Positions 10,445 through 18,605 of a stretch of DNA of 64,000 nt are shown here, piece by piece. The translations under genes and the position numbers were made by a program. The DNA is taken from contig NZ_JAJSOH010000002.1 of NCBI RefSeq assembly GCF_021277265.1, positions 670,818 through 734,817 of the forward strand. Direction: 5' to 3'. Position 1 is the first letter of the stretch. The number at the start of each line of letters is the position of its first letter. This DNA is from Kineosporia rhizophila. Lineage in GTDB: Bacteria > Actinomycetota > Actinomycetes > Actinomycetales > Kineosporiaceae. The notes beneath the pieces were generated by a model that saw only the letters and a list, made by a program, of their open reading frames with translations, made no database searches and was not told the origin of the DNA.

Positions 10445-11068
10445 TCAGGCGCTGCGGATGCTGCGGGTGCTGTGCGGCGCGGTGGCCTGGACCGCCTGCA
10501 CCACCCGCATCGCCTTCTCGTCGTGCTCGAGCCGGCCCTTGCCCACCCGCCGGGTCCAGATCGCGTTGCTGCGGACCACCCGGGCCGGCACCCCGACACA
10601 CACCGACAGCGGCGGGATCACGCCGGACACCACCCCGCGGGCCCCGACCACGCTGCCGGAGCCGACGTCGGCGCCCTTCAGCACGATCGCCTGCTTGCCC
10701 AGCCAGACGTGGTCGCCGATCCGGATCGGCTGGTCGGGATTGACCCGGCCGCCGCCGTCGACGTCGTAGATGGCGTGGGTGTCGGTGGTGCGGATCTCGA
10801 CCGCGAACGAGAACATGCAGTCCTCACCGATCAGGACGTCACCGTTCTGCGCCACGATCTGCGTGGTCTCGCAGGTCGTGCTGCGGCCGATCACCACCCG
10901 GGCACCGCCCGAGACGGTGATGTTCCACTTGCCCTTCACACCCTCGCCGATGTGCACCGAGCAGGGCCCCGCATCGTCCCGGGCCTTGATCTGACCGGTC
11001 ACCCCGGCGGACGGTGCGATCCGGATGTCGTGTCCCCTGCCCTGCAGGTCGAAGCGCATGTCCTCCAC
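10445..11068 (-). CDS. Left-handed beta-helix (hexapeptide) acyltransferase
   Basis: A 207-residue protein with imperfect hexapeptide turns characteristic of LbH acetyltransferases: VVIGRSTTCETTQIVAQNGDVLIGEDCMFSF, IRIGDHVWLGKQAIVLKGADVGSGSVVGARGVVSG and VCVGVPARVVR. The TDTHAIYD segment supplies the likely catalytic His, as in sugar O-acetyltransferases of capsule or glycan clusters. The start is uncertain: GTG at 11068 or ATG at 11059, with GGAGG lying between the two. The substrate is unknown and there is no glycan cluster around it. Confidence 0.8.
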   Translation of the reverse strand: MEDMRFDLQGRGHDIRIAPSAGVTGQIKARDDAGPCSVHIGEGVKGKWNITVSGGARVVIGRSTTCETTQIVAQNGDVLIGEDCMFSFAVEIRTTDTHAIYDVDGGGRVNPDQPIRIGDHVWLGKQAIVLKGADVGSGSVVGARGVVSGVIPPLSVCVGVPARVVRSNAIWTRRVGKGRLEHDEKAMRVVQAVQATAPHSTRSIRSA

Positions 11069-11208
11069 GAGTTCGGGAGTGTTCCACAGGATTCTTGACC
11101 TGACTAGTGAACAATGCTTTTGGACGTCGGTGAGCGGTATTTCGGTGAACGAGCGGGTCCGATCGGCTAAGTTCCGGAACGGTCCGGTGAAGTGGGAGGG
11201 CAGGTACG

Positions 11209-12117
11209 GTGCACGAGGATCAGCTGTCGATCTCCACCATCACGGTGGCCGAACTGCTGGCCGCGCAGTTCCCGCAGTGGGCCGGGCTCGCGGTGCGCCC
11301 GCTCGAGGCGGTCGGCACCGTCAACGCGGTGTTCCGGATCGGCGAGGAGCTCACCGCCCGGTTCCCGCTGCGCCCGGGAGACCCGGCCGCGATCGCCGCC
11401 GAGTTCGCCGCCGAGGCCGACGCCGCACGGAAACTCGCCGCCCACACCCGCTTCCGGGCACCCCAGCAGCTGGCGATCGGCGCCCCCGGCCCCGGGTACC
11501 CGCTGCCCTGGGCGGTGCAGACCTGGCTGCCCGGGACGACCGCCACCGAGGTCGACCCGGCCGGCTCCACCGCCTTCGCCCGCGATCTGGCCGAGCTGAT
11601 CGGCCGGATCCGCACGATCCCGACCGAGGGCCGGGCGTTCTCCGGCTCCGGGCGGGGTGGCGACCTGAAACAGCACGACGACTGGATGGAGACCTGTTTC
11701 CGGCAGAGCGAGAGCTTGCAGGTGCTCGACGTGCCACCCCTGCGGGCGCTCTGGCAGCACTTCCGCGAACTGCTCCGCACCGCCCCGGACGTGACCAACC
11801 ACAAGGACCTGATCCCCGGGAACCTGCTCGTGCAGCGGGAGGCGGGGCAGATCCGCCTGGCCGGGGTGCTCGACTCCGGCGGGCTCGGCCCGGCCGATCC
11901 GGCCCTCGACCTGGTGGCCGCCTGGCACCTGCTGGACGGCCCGGCCCGGGCGGTGCTGCGGGCCGGGCTCGGCTGCGACGACCTGGACTGGGAACGCGGC
12001 CGAGCCTGGGCGTTCGAGCAGGCCATGGGTCTGGTCTGGTACTACCGGGAGACGAACCCGACGATGAGCCGGATGGGCCGCCGGACTCTGCACCGCCTGA
12101 CTCACGAAAAGGTCTGA
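11209..12117 (+). CDS. Aminoglycoside-phosphotransferase (APH)-family kinase
   Basis: A 302-residue small-molecule kinase of the APH/choline-kinase fold. The catalytic loop is NHKDLIPGNLLV (HxDxxxxN) and the metal-binding segment is GVLDSGGLGPADPALDLV, with the conserved Asp but Ser instead of the usual Trp or Phe after it. Upstream, VGTVNAVFRIGEELTARFPL and the FxxE pattern form the nucleotide-binding lobe. The GTG start has GGGAGG upstream. Most proteins like this are housekeeping or unknown-substrate kinases, so drug resistance should not be assumed. Confidence 0.8.
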   Translation: MHEDQLSISTITVAELLAAQFPQWAGLAVRPLEAVGTVNAVFRIGEELTARFPLRPGDPAAIAAEFAAEADAARKLAAHTRFRAPQQLAIGAPGPGYPLPWAVQTWLPGTTATEVDPAGSTAFARDLAELIGRIRTIPTEGRAFSGSGRGGDLKQHDDWMETCFRQSESLQVLDVPPLRALWQHFRELLRTAPDVTNHKDLIPGNLLVQREAGQIRLAGVLDSGGLGPADPALDLVAAWHLLDGPARAVLRAGLGCDDLDWERGRAWAFEQAMGLVWYYRETNPTMSRMGRRTLHRLTHEKV

Positions 12118-12135
12118 CCTTTGAGTGGCGCGGGT

Positions 12136-12152
12136 TGTGACGTGCTGTCACA
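12136..12152. promoter_or_regulatory. Palindrome TGTGAC-N5-GTCACA
   Basis: A perfect 6-5-6 palindrome in the 230-base gap before the small secreted or anchored protein gene. The same GTGAC-N5-GTCAC core occurs at 14267-14283 between the LPMO and pectin-lyase genes. It looks CRP-like but has 7 bases between TGTGA and TCACA, one more than the standard CRP site. Confidence 0.45.
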
Positions 12153-12347
12153 GGGCAAGCCTGGGGTGCAGGCGTACGGCTACCGTGCGTTCTTCCGGCC
12201 CGGTTCAATGGTCCGACTTAGCGCGGCTTTCGCCGCCTGACCAGGCCGGACGTACCGTCGCTGCGTGGTAGCTTTCGAGCCGTTTAGCTCCAGAACATCC
12301 GCCCGGTCGCGTCTTTCGCTGCCCCCGCCGAAAGGACCAGTGCGTTC

Positions 12348-12584
12348 ATGACCGCCACGCGAGGCATCATCGCGTCCCTGGTCGCCGTGACCCTGATCGC
12401 GGCCGGGGCGTTCTTCTGGGTGCAGACCCGGTCCACCTGCCCCGACCCGTACGGCGCGGGCCAGGACTACCAGGTGGACGACGAGGTCAAGTTCGCCGGC
12501 CAGGCCTGGCGGGCCGAGGTCGCCGGGACCAGCGAGGTGCCCGGGCCCAACGCCACTGAGTGGACCGCCCTCGGCGCCTGCTGA
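12348..12584 (+). CDS. Small membrane-anchored or secreted protein with CBM5/12-like module
   Basis: A 78-residue protein with an N-terminal hydrophobic segment (IIASLVAVTLIAAGAFFWV) acting as an anchor or signal peptide. The short exterior runs from CPDPY to the C-terminal TALGAC. The part YQVDDEVKFAGQAWRAEV...PNATEW follows the chitin-binding-module pattern (Y..GD.V.Y.G..W.A......P....W) seen at the end of the LPMO encoded nearby. The two Cys residues flank the module and could form a disulfide. The similarity is by eye and short. Confidence 0.6.
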   Translation: MTATRGIIASLVAVTLIAAGAFFWVQTRSTCPDPYGAGQDYQVDDEVKFAGQAWRAEVAGTSEVPGPNATEWTALGAC

Positions 12585-12611
12585 CCGCAGCCGCCGAGGA
12601 CAGTCCCGCAC

Positions 12612-13274
12612 TCAGGCCGGAGTTTCCGCCAGCAGCCCGAGCATCTGCTTGACCTGCGCGGACCGGGAGGTCTCGATCCGGGTGGCCAGCTCGAGCACCT
12701 CGGGGTTGCTGCCCTTCTCACCCACGTAGCGGGCGATCTCGACCGCGTTGCTCTGCTGGGCGATCAGCAGGTTCAGGTACTGCGTCTGGAACTGCCCGGC
12801 CGAGGCCGACTTCAGGCTCTTCACGTCGGACTCGGTGAGCCGGCTGACCCCACCGTGCTCGGCGTGCAGGTCGGCCTCGTCGGCCATCTCGGCCGGCTCG
12901 CCCCAGGCCTTCAGCCAGCCGCTCATCTGCGCCTGCTCGTCGGTCTCGGTGATGCCGATCGCCGAGACCAGGGCGGCGGCCTGCTTCGTCAGCCGGCCCT
13001 CGGTGGCCAGGTCGGTCAGCTTCGCCGTCTCGACCTGACGGGCCACCATCATCTGCAGGAACATCACGTCGGCGTCGTTGTGGCCGGCGGCGGCCGACTG
13101 GGTGCCGGTGCCGTGGGCCCCGTGGGTGGACTCGGCCGCCGCCACCTCGGCGGTGGCGGCGTCACTCGAGCCGCTCACCGAGAGCCCGTTCAGCGCACCG
13201 CATCCGCCCAGGAACAGCACCGCCCCGGTGGCCAGGCTCAGCCCGGTGAGGGTGACCGCCCGCAGACGGCTCAC
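12612..13274 (-). CDS. DUF305 lipoprotein, translationally coupled to the LPMO
   Basis: A 220-residue predicted lipoprotein. The GTG at 13274 overlaps the LPMO stop as GTGA and gives a signal peptide ending in the lipobox LGGC (Cys25). An Ala/His-rich spacer leads into a DUF305 domain: HNDADVMFLQMMVARQVETAKLTDLA, then repeated helices to AQVKQMLGLL. In most DUF305 proteins the helix contains an MxxHH metal-binding pair; here it reads MMVARQ, so that pair is lost, though the preceding H and D remain. Coupling to a copper-dependent LPMO suggests a helper role at the membrane, for example in copper handling, but that is inference. Confidence 0.8.
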   Translation of the reverse strand: MSRLRAVTLTGLSLATGAVLFLGGCGALNGLSVSGSSDAATAEVAAAESTHGAHGTGTQSAAAGHNDADVMFLQMMVARQVETAKLTDLATEGRLTKQAAALVSAIGITETDEQAQMSGWLKAWGEPAEMADEADLHAEHGGVSRLTESDVKSLKSASAGQFQTQYLNLLIAQQSNAVEIARYVGEKGSNPEVLELATRIETSRSAQVKQMLGLLAETPA

Positions 13275-14122
13275 TGGGGCAGCCAGAGCGCGAGCACGAC
13301 CGGCGGCTCCCAGCCCGGCAGCGTGGTGTGCGACTGGCGGCACTCGTAGGTCACGCCGTCGTAGGTGACCTTGTCACCGCGGTTGTACCACTTCCAGCTC
13401 TGCCACTCGCCTTCCGCCGGGGCCTCGGTGTCTTCCGGGGCCGTGGTGGTCGGGGCCGTGGTGGGCGCCTCGGTGCTCGGCTCCTCGGTGGGCTCCTGCG
13501 TGGGTGCCTCGGTAGTCGGCTCCTCGGTGGCCGGCTCCTCGGTGGGGGTCTCGGCCGGGGTGGACGGCGCGGTGGTCGGCTGCCCGTTCCCGTTCCCGTT
13601 GCCCGAGCCGGTCCCGCCGATGTTCAGGTCGATGCAGTTGTAGAACGCCATCGCGGTGTCGCCGATGTTCCAGACCGCCAGCAGCGTCTTCTCGCCCGAG
13701 TAGGCGCTCAGGTCGACCTGGTGCGAGACGGTGGCGTTGGGGATGGCGTTCTTGTCGTCGAACTCCTTCACCAGCTTGCCGTCGATGTAGTACTGCCAGG
13801 TGCTGGTGCGGTGCCGGGCGGTCAGCGTCCAGTTGAAGGTGGGGGTGCTGCTGACCGAGGTGTGCGGCCAGTCGATCGACTCGTCGTCCAGCGCGGCGGC
13901 CATGGCGTTGCCGCCGCTGCACTTGGTCGAGCCCTTGGGCGCCTCGACGCTCTGCGGCTCGTACTGGATCTGGCCGCAGCCGGAGACGGCGCCGCTGGCG
14001 CACAGGGCCTGGCGGCTGGGCGGCGACGAGACGTAGCCGTGAGCGCTGGCCGGGGCGGCGAGGGCGACGCCGGCGGCCAGTGTGCCCATCGTCGCCAGAG
14101 GGAGGACGACCTTCTTGAGCAT
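13271..14122 (-). CDS. AA10 lytic polysaccharide monooxygenase with C-terminal CBM5/12
   Basis: A secreted copper enzyme that oxidatively cleaves chitin or cellulose. The ATG at 14122 has AGGAG upstream. The signal peptide (1-27) ends APASA, leaving H28 as the mature N-terminus, as the histidine brace requires. The second brace His is H104 (TLTARHRT), and the axial Phe is F160 in DTAMAFYNCID. The catalytic domain (28-170) is followed by a long Thr/Pro/Glu linker and a 45-residue CBM5/12 (WQSWKWYNRGDKVTYDG) near the C-terminus. It is followed by the DUF305 gene with a 4-base overlap. The substrate, chitin versus cellulose, is not decided by the sequence seen. Confidence 0.93.
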   Translation of the reverse strand: MLKKVVLPLATMGTLAAGVALAAPASAHGYVSSPPSRQALCASGAVSGCGQIQYEPQSVEAPKGSTKCSGGNAMAAALDDESIDWPHTSVSSTPTFNWTLTARHRTSTWQYYIDGKLVKEFDDKNAIPNATVSHQVDLSAYSGEKTLLAVWNIGDTAMAFYNCIDLNIGGTGSGNGNGNGQPTTAPSTPAETPTEEPATEEPTTEAPTQEPTEEPSTEAPTTAPTTTAPEDTEAPAEGEWQSWKWYNRGDKVTYDGVTYECRQSHTTLPGWEPPVVLALWLPQ

Positions 14123-14591
14123 GGGAAATGCACTCCTGTCAGGGATGGAGCACTCGGCGGGTCGGGCCGGGCGAGGCCCTATGTTTCTGAACGTGAGCAC
14201 CCGTGCACAAGTTGGTTGCAACCTCTTATCCGGCTCTTGATCGACACCTGACGCTGCCGGGCGCGCCGTGACGACCTGTCACGACGGGCGCACCGAAGGT
14301 AGGGGGACCGGAAAGGTTGCCCGGAACCGCTGCATTTCTTTTCCGCGATTTACGTTATGCATTCGCCTCCGCAGCGACGCGAACACAGTCTTTACGTTCC
14401 CCGCACCTGCTCATGACCTGTAGCGGGGCAACCTTTTTGAGGTTTGACAGCCTCCATCAAGGTGAGCAGGATTCTCGACACCATCACGGAATCGAAAAGC
14501 CCACCCGCACAGACGGATTGCCTGGGCCGATTCCACGCGCCCACTCCCGCCGGGAAGCCGCGCAGCCGATGACCGGTGAAAAGAGGAATCC
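14123..14591. promoter_or_regulatory. Divergent regulatory region between the LPMO and pectin lyase genes
   Basis: This 469-base gap must hold the promoters of both polysaccharide genes. It contains the palindrome CGTGAC-GACCT-GTCACG (14267-14283), a second palindrome GGTTGCAACC (14214-14223), and an inverted pair AAAGGTTGCC (14312-14321) / GGCAACCTTT (14427-14436). The CAACCTyTT motif therefore appears three times. No gene was found in it. Confidence 0.5.
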
Positions 14592-16463
14592 GTGAGTCAA
14601 CGTCGCCGTCCTGTCGCCCGCCGCAGACCCGGCCGCACCCTGGCCGTCGCCGCCGGTCTCGCCCTCACCGGTGGGCTGGCCGCCGGTGGCGCCGCGATCG
14701 CCGCCAACCAGACCACCACGGCCGCCCAGGGCACCGTGGGCAAGGCCGCCGCCAAGGTCACCGTGGCCGGCCACCAGCTGGAGACGCTCGGCCGGGGCGC
14801 GATCAGCGTGCGCTCCGGCAGCGACAACCTGATCAGCTGGCGCCTGCTGGCCACCGACGCCAAGACCGCCGCGTTCGACGTGTACCGCGACGGCAAGCTG
14901 GTCAAGGCCGGGATCACCGGCTCCACCAACTATCTCGACAAGGGCGCCGCCGCCGGGGCCACCTACACCGTGAAGACCGGTTCCGAGACGGCCACGGTGC
15001 GCAACCTCTCCAGCGGCTACCTGCGGGTGCCGATCGCCAAGCCGGCCGGGGGCACCACGAAGGACGGTGTGGCCTACACCTACACCGCCAACGACGCCTC
15101 GGTGGCCGACCTCGACGGCGACGGCGAGTACGAGGTCGTGCTGAAGTGGGACCCGACCAACGCCAAGGACAACTCGCAGTCCGGCTACACCGGCAACGTC
15201 TACGTCGACGCCTACGAGCTCGACGGCAAGCGGCTGTGGCGGATCGACCTCGGCAAGAACATCCGGGCGGGCGCGCACTACACCCAGTTCCAGGCCTACG
15301 ACTACGACGGCGACGGCAAGGCCGAGGTCGCGATGAAGACGGCCGACGGCACCAAGGACGGCAAGGGCACCGTGATCGGCACCGCGAGCGCCGACCACCG
15401 CAACAGCAGCGGCTACGTGCTCACCGGTCCTGAGTACCTCACCGTGTTCAACGGCCAGACCGGGGCCGCCGCCGCCACGGTCAACTACCTGCCCGCCCGC
15501 GGCACGGTCTCGAGCTGGGGCGACAAGTACGGCAACCGGGTCGACCGCTTCCTGGCCGGCACCGCCTACCTCAGCGGCAGCACGCCGAGCCTGATCGAGG
15601 CCCGCGGCTACTACACCCGCTCGGTGATCACCGCCTGGGACTACAAGGCCGGGAAGCTCACCCAGCGCTGGCAGTTCGACTCCTCGAAGCAGACCAAGCC
15701 GGCCGAGTGGGCCGGGCAGGGCAACCACCAGCTCTCGGTGGCCGACGTGGACAGCGACGGGAAGGACGAGATCGTCTACGGCGCGATGGCCCTGGACGAC
15801 AACGGCAAGGGCCTGTGGACGACGAAGCTCGGCCACGGTGACGCGCTGCACGTGGGTGACCTGATCCCGTCCCGCGCCGGGCTCGAGGTGTTCAAGGTCA
15901 ACGAGAGCAAGGGCAGCGGCCCGGCCGACTACGTGGCCGACGCGGCCACCGGCAAGATCATCACCAAGTCGGCCAGCTGCGCCTGCGACACCGGCCGGGG
16001 TGTGGCGGCGGACATCTGGGCCGGCAGCCCGGGCGCCGAGCAGTGGTCCTCCAGCGTCGACGGCACCCGGGACACGGCCGGCAAGAAGATCGGCAGCAAG
16101 CCCGGTTCCACGAACTTCCTGGTCTTCTGGGACGGCGACACCTCGCGGGAACTGCTGGACGGCAACAAGATCAGCAAGTGGTCGCCGACCGGTGAGACCC
16201 GGCTGCTGACCGCCGCCGGGGTGCACTCCAACAACAGCACCAAGTCCACCCCGGCGCTGTCCGGCGACATCCTGGGCGACTGGCGCGAAGAGGTCATCTG
16301 GCCGGAGTCCGACGACTCGGCCCTGCGCATCTACAGCACCCCGCACCAGAGCTCCACCCGGTTCGTCACCCTGATGCACGACTCGCAGTACCGGGTGGCC
16401 GTGGCCTGGCAGAACACCGCGTACAACCAGCCCCCGCACCTGAGCTACGCGCTCCAGAAGTAG
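14592..16463 (+). CDS. Secreted PL11 rhamnogalacturonan lyase
   Basis: A 623-residue secreted enzyme that cleaves the rhamnogalacturonan-I backbone of pectin by beta-elimination. A twin-basic signal peptide (RRRPVARRRPGRTLAVAAGLALTGG) precedes a Fn3-like N-terminal domain (LETLGRGAISV...DVYRDGKLV) and an eight-bladed propeller typical of PL11 (YesW/YesX). Calcium-loop repeats DLDGDGEYE, DYDGDGKAE and DVDSDGKDE mark the blades. C-terminal landmarks are GDILGDWREEVIWP and LMHDSQYRVAVAWQNTAYNQPPH. The GTG start follows AGAGGA. No carbohydrate-binding module is attached. The sigma-factor fusion starts 9 bases downstream. Confidence 0.92.
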   Translation: MSQRRRPVARRRPGRTLAVAAGLALTGGLAAGGAAIAANQTTTAAQGTVGKAAAKVTVAGHQLETLGRGAISVRSGSDNLISWRLLATDAKTAAFDVYRDGKLVKAGITGSTNYLDKGAAAGATYTVKTGSETATVRNLSSGYLRVPIAKPAGGTTKDGVAYTYTANDASVADLDGDGEYEVVLKWDPTNAKDNSQSGYTGNVYVDAYELDGKRLWRIDLGKNIRAGAHYTQFQAYDYDGDGKAEVAMKTADGTKDGKGTVIGTASADHRNSSGYVLTGPEYLTVFNGQTGAAAATVNYLPARGTVSSWGDKYGNRVDRFLAGTAYLSGSTPSLIEARGYYTRSVITAWDYKAGKLTQRWQFDSSKQTKPAEWAGQGNHQLSVADVDSDGKDEIVYGAMALDDNGKGLWTTKLGHGDALHVGDLIPSRAGLEVFKVNESKGSGPADYVADAATGKIITKSASCACDTGRGVAADIWAGSPGAEQWSSSVDGTRDTAGKKIGSKPGSTNFLVFWDGDTSRELLDGNKISKWSPTGETRLLTAAGVHSNNSTKSTPALSGDILGDWREEVIWPESDDSALRIYSTPHQSSTRFVTLMHDSQYRVAVAWQNTAYNQPPHLSYALQK

Positions 16464-16472
16464 AGACCAGAA

Positions 16473-18449
16473 ATGCAGGACGACGAACCGGTGGGGGTAC
16501 CTCCCGGAGCCGGAGGCGATGGGGGCCTGGTCCGCGCGGCCCAGGCCGGCGATCAGGCGGCTCTTCAGGAGCTGCTGGCCCGGTACGTCGTCCTGGTCCA
16601 CAACCTCGTCGGCCGGTCGGTGAGCCGGCCGGCCGACGCGGAGGACGTCACCCAGGAAGTTCTGCTGCAGGTGGTGCAGGACCTGCCCACGCTGCAGAGC
16701 CCGGCCAGCTTCCGGTCCTGGCTGGTGGCGATCACCAGCCGCCGCATCGCCGACCACCAGCGTCGGGTGGGGGCCGAATCACTGCTGCCGGCCGTCCCTG
16801 CCGAGCCGGCGGAGACCTTCGAAGACCTTCTGGTGCTCCGGCTCGACCTGCAGGGCCAGCAGCGTGACCTGGTCCGGGCCGGGCGGTGGCTCGACCCGGA
16901 ACACCGCGCGCTGCTGGCGTTGTGGTGGCAGGAGTGTGCCGGGCGGATCAGCCGGGCCGAGATCGCGAACGCCCTCGAGCTCGGCGAGGCCCACACCGCG
17001 GTGCGCCTGCAGCGCATGCGCGAGCAGCTGGAGCAGTGCCGGCTGGCCGTGGCTGCGCTCGACCGCGAGCCGCGGTGTGGTGGGCTCGTCCCGGTGCTCC
17101 AGGAATGGACGGGGCAGGCGAACCCGTTGTGGCGCAAGCGGATCACCAAGCACGTGCGCACCTGCGTGGTCTGCCTGCGCGAGGCCGAGGACCAGCTCCC
17201 GGCCAGCCGGCTGATCGCCGGCCTGCAGTTGCTGCCGCTGCCCGCCGCGCTCGTCGCCGCGCTGACCGGCAAGGGCCTGCTGGCACCGGAGTCCGGGCCG
17301 ACCGAGCTCACAACGGCCACAATTGAAGACGACCGGCCGGACTGGGAGGTCGAGGAACCGGAACGGGGTGCCTGGGCTGCGGTCAAGTGGGCCGGGCGGG
17401 TGGCCACCGTGACTGCGGCGGCCACCCTGCTGCTGTTCACCGGGGGCTTCCTCTACGACGTGAACCGGCCGCCCACCGTGCGTTCGGAGCATCCGGTGGG
17501 CGCCGAAGCGCTCAGCGCTTCGCTGTCCACCTCTCCACCTGCGGTCTCGGTGTCGCCCACTCCCCCACCGGCTCCGGCGAAAACGGCCAAAGCCCCGGCG
17601 CCGGCGCCGGTGGTGAAAGACCGCTGCGACCGGTCCGGCCTCCCGAGCGGGGTCTGGCCCGCCTGGACCATGCCCAATTCCGGCGCCGATCTGCCCGACC
17701 AGCAGCGTTATTCGGTGCGCGAAGACGGAACCGTGCGCGACCAGATCACCTGTCTGACCTGGCAGCGGGAAACCCCGTCCGGGCGGTACACCTTCGCCGC
17801 CGCCAAGAAGTACTGCGCGAACCTGACCCTCGCCGAAGGGAACTGGCACCTGCCCACCCGGGTGCAACTCACGTCCATCATTGACACCACCCGACTGGGC
17901 CCGGCCATCGACCCCGAGGCCTTCCCGGGTACTCCGGTGTCGTTCTTCTGGACGGCATCGCCGTGGGCCACCCCGCACGATCCGGCCTTCGCCTGGATCG
18001 TCAACTTCTACGAGGGCCTGACCAGCAACGCGGCCGATCAGTCGGGTGAGTTCGCGGTGCGGTGTGTGCAGTCGCCGTCCGGCCAGGGCTCGGTGCAGTA
18101 CGAGGTGAACGGCGACGAGGTGTCGGATCCGATGACCGGGCTCACCTGGCAGCGGGCTACTTCGCCGACGATGGCGGCGGGTGAAGCGGCTGCGTACTGC
18201 GCCGGTCTGAAGGGCGGGAACTGGCGCCTGCCGGGGGTTCAGGAACTGGCCACGTTGGTGGACGAGTCACTGGTGGGTCCGGCCATCGACCGTGAGGCCT
18301 TCCCGAGCACCCCGGCCCGCGGCTGGTACTGGGCCGCGAACCGGGCTGCTGAGGACGAGAAGGCGCGGTGGGCGCTGAACTACGACGACGGGTACACGAA
18401 CTACCGGGATCTGGACGCCGGCGTGGTGCGCTGCGTGCGGAACCAGTAG
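16473..18449 (+). CDS. Transmembrane ECF sigma factor with zinc-finger segment and two extracellular DUF1566 domains
   Basis: A 658-residue fusion. Residues 18-98 are sigma-70 region 2 (DAEDVTQEVLLQVVQDLPTL; FRSWLVAITSRRIADH). Residues 135-190 are a region-4 helix-turn-helix (SRAEIANALELGEAHTAVRLQRM). H227, C231 and C234 form an HxxxCxxC anti-sigma-type zinc finger. One membrane span lies at about 308-329, then a Pro/Ala stalk (350-382). Two DUF1566 (Lcl C-terminal) domains follow at about 412-533 and 545-655, each with D..T.LTWQR and NWxLP landmarks. Sigma parts would lie inside and DUF1566 outside. ECF groups with fused zinc finger and membrane segments are known in actinobacteria; the DUF1566 exterior and the position 9 bases behind a pectin lyase suggest polysaccharide sensing, which is inference. 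Confidence 0.85.
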   Translation: MQDDEPVGVPPGAGGDGGLVRAAQAGDQAALQELLARYVVLVHNLVGRSVSRPADAEDVTQEVLLQVVQDLPTLQSPASFRSWLVAITSRRIADHQRRVGAESLLPAVPAEPAETFEDLLVLRLDLQGQQRDLVRAGRWLDPEHRALLALWWQECAGRISRAEIANALELGEAHTAVRLQRMREQLEQCRLAVAALDREPRCGGLVPVLQEWTGQANPLWRKRITKHVRTCVVCLREAEDQLPASRLIAGLQLLPLPAALVAALTGKGLLAPESGPTELTTATIEDDRPDWEVEEPERGAWAAVKWAGRVATVTAAATLLLFTGGFLYDVNRPPTVRSEHPVGAEALSASLSTSPPAVSVSPTPPPAPAKTAKAPAPAPVVKDRCDRSGLPSGVWPAWTMPNSGADLPDQQRYSVREDGTVRDQITCLTWQRETPSGRYTFAAAKKYCANLTLAEGNWHLPTRVQLTSIIDTTRLGPAIDPEAFPGTPVSFFWTASPWATPHDPAFAWIVNFYEGLTSNAADQSGEFAVRCVQSPSGQGSVQYEVNGDEVSDPMTGLTWQRATSPTMAAGEAAAYCAGLKGGNWRLPGVQELATLVDESLVGPAIDREAFPSTPARGWYWAANRAAEDEKARWALNYDDGYTNYRDLDAGVVRCVRNQ

Positions 18450-18605
18450 GGGTAACCGGATCGCTGCCTGCAGCATCCTCCACCCGCATCGGGCACCGCC
18501 GTCCGGCACCCGGCACCCGTGCTGCCCCGGGCTCAACCTTGCGTTCGGCGTGTCGTGTTACCCCGGGTGGGAGGGCGGGTCAGGTGCGCTACTTTCTGAC
18601 CACTT

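Noticed and set aside
11209..12117. Calling the APH-like kinase an aminoglycoside resistance gene
   Set aside because: Only the fold-level motifs are visible and the family is broad; nothing links it to a drug.
12136..12152. Classical CRP site
   Set aside because: The spacing between TGTGA and TCACA is 7, not 6, so I list it only as a palindrome of unknown regulator.
14484..16757. Minus-strand open frame of about 757 codons opposite the pectin lyase
   Set aside because: Antisense shadow; the plus strand has a signal peptide, calcium loops and PL11 landmarks.
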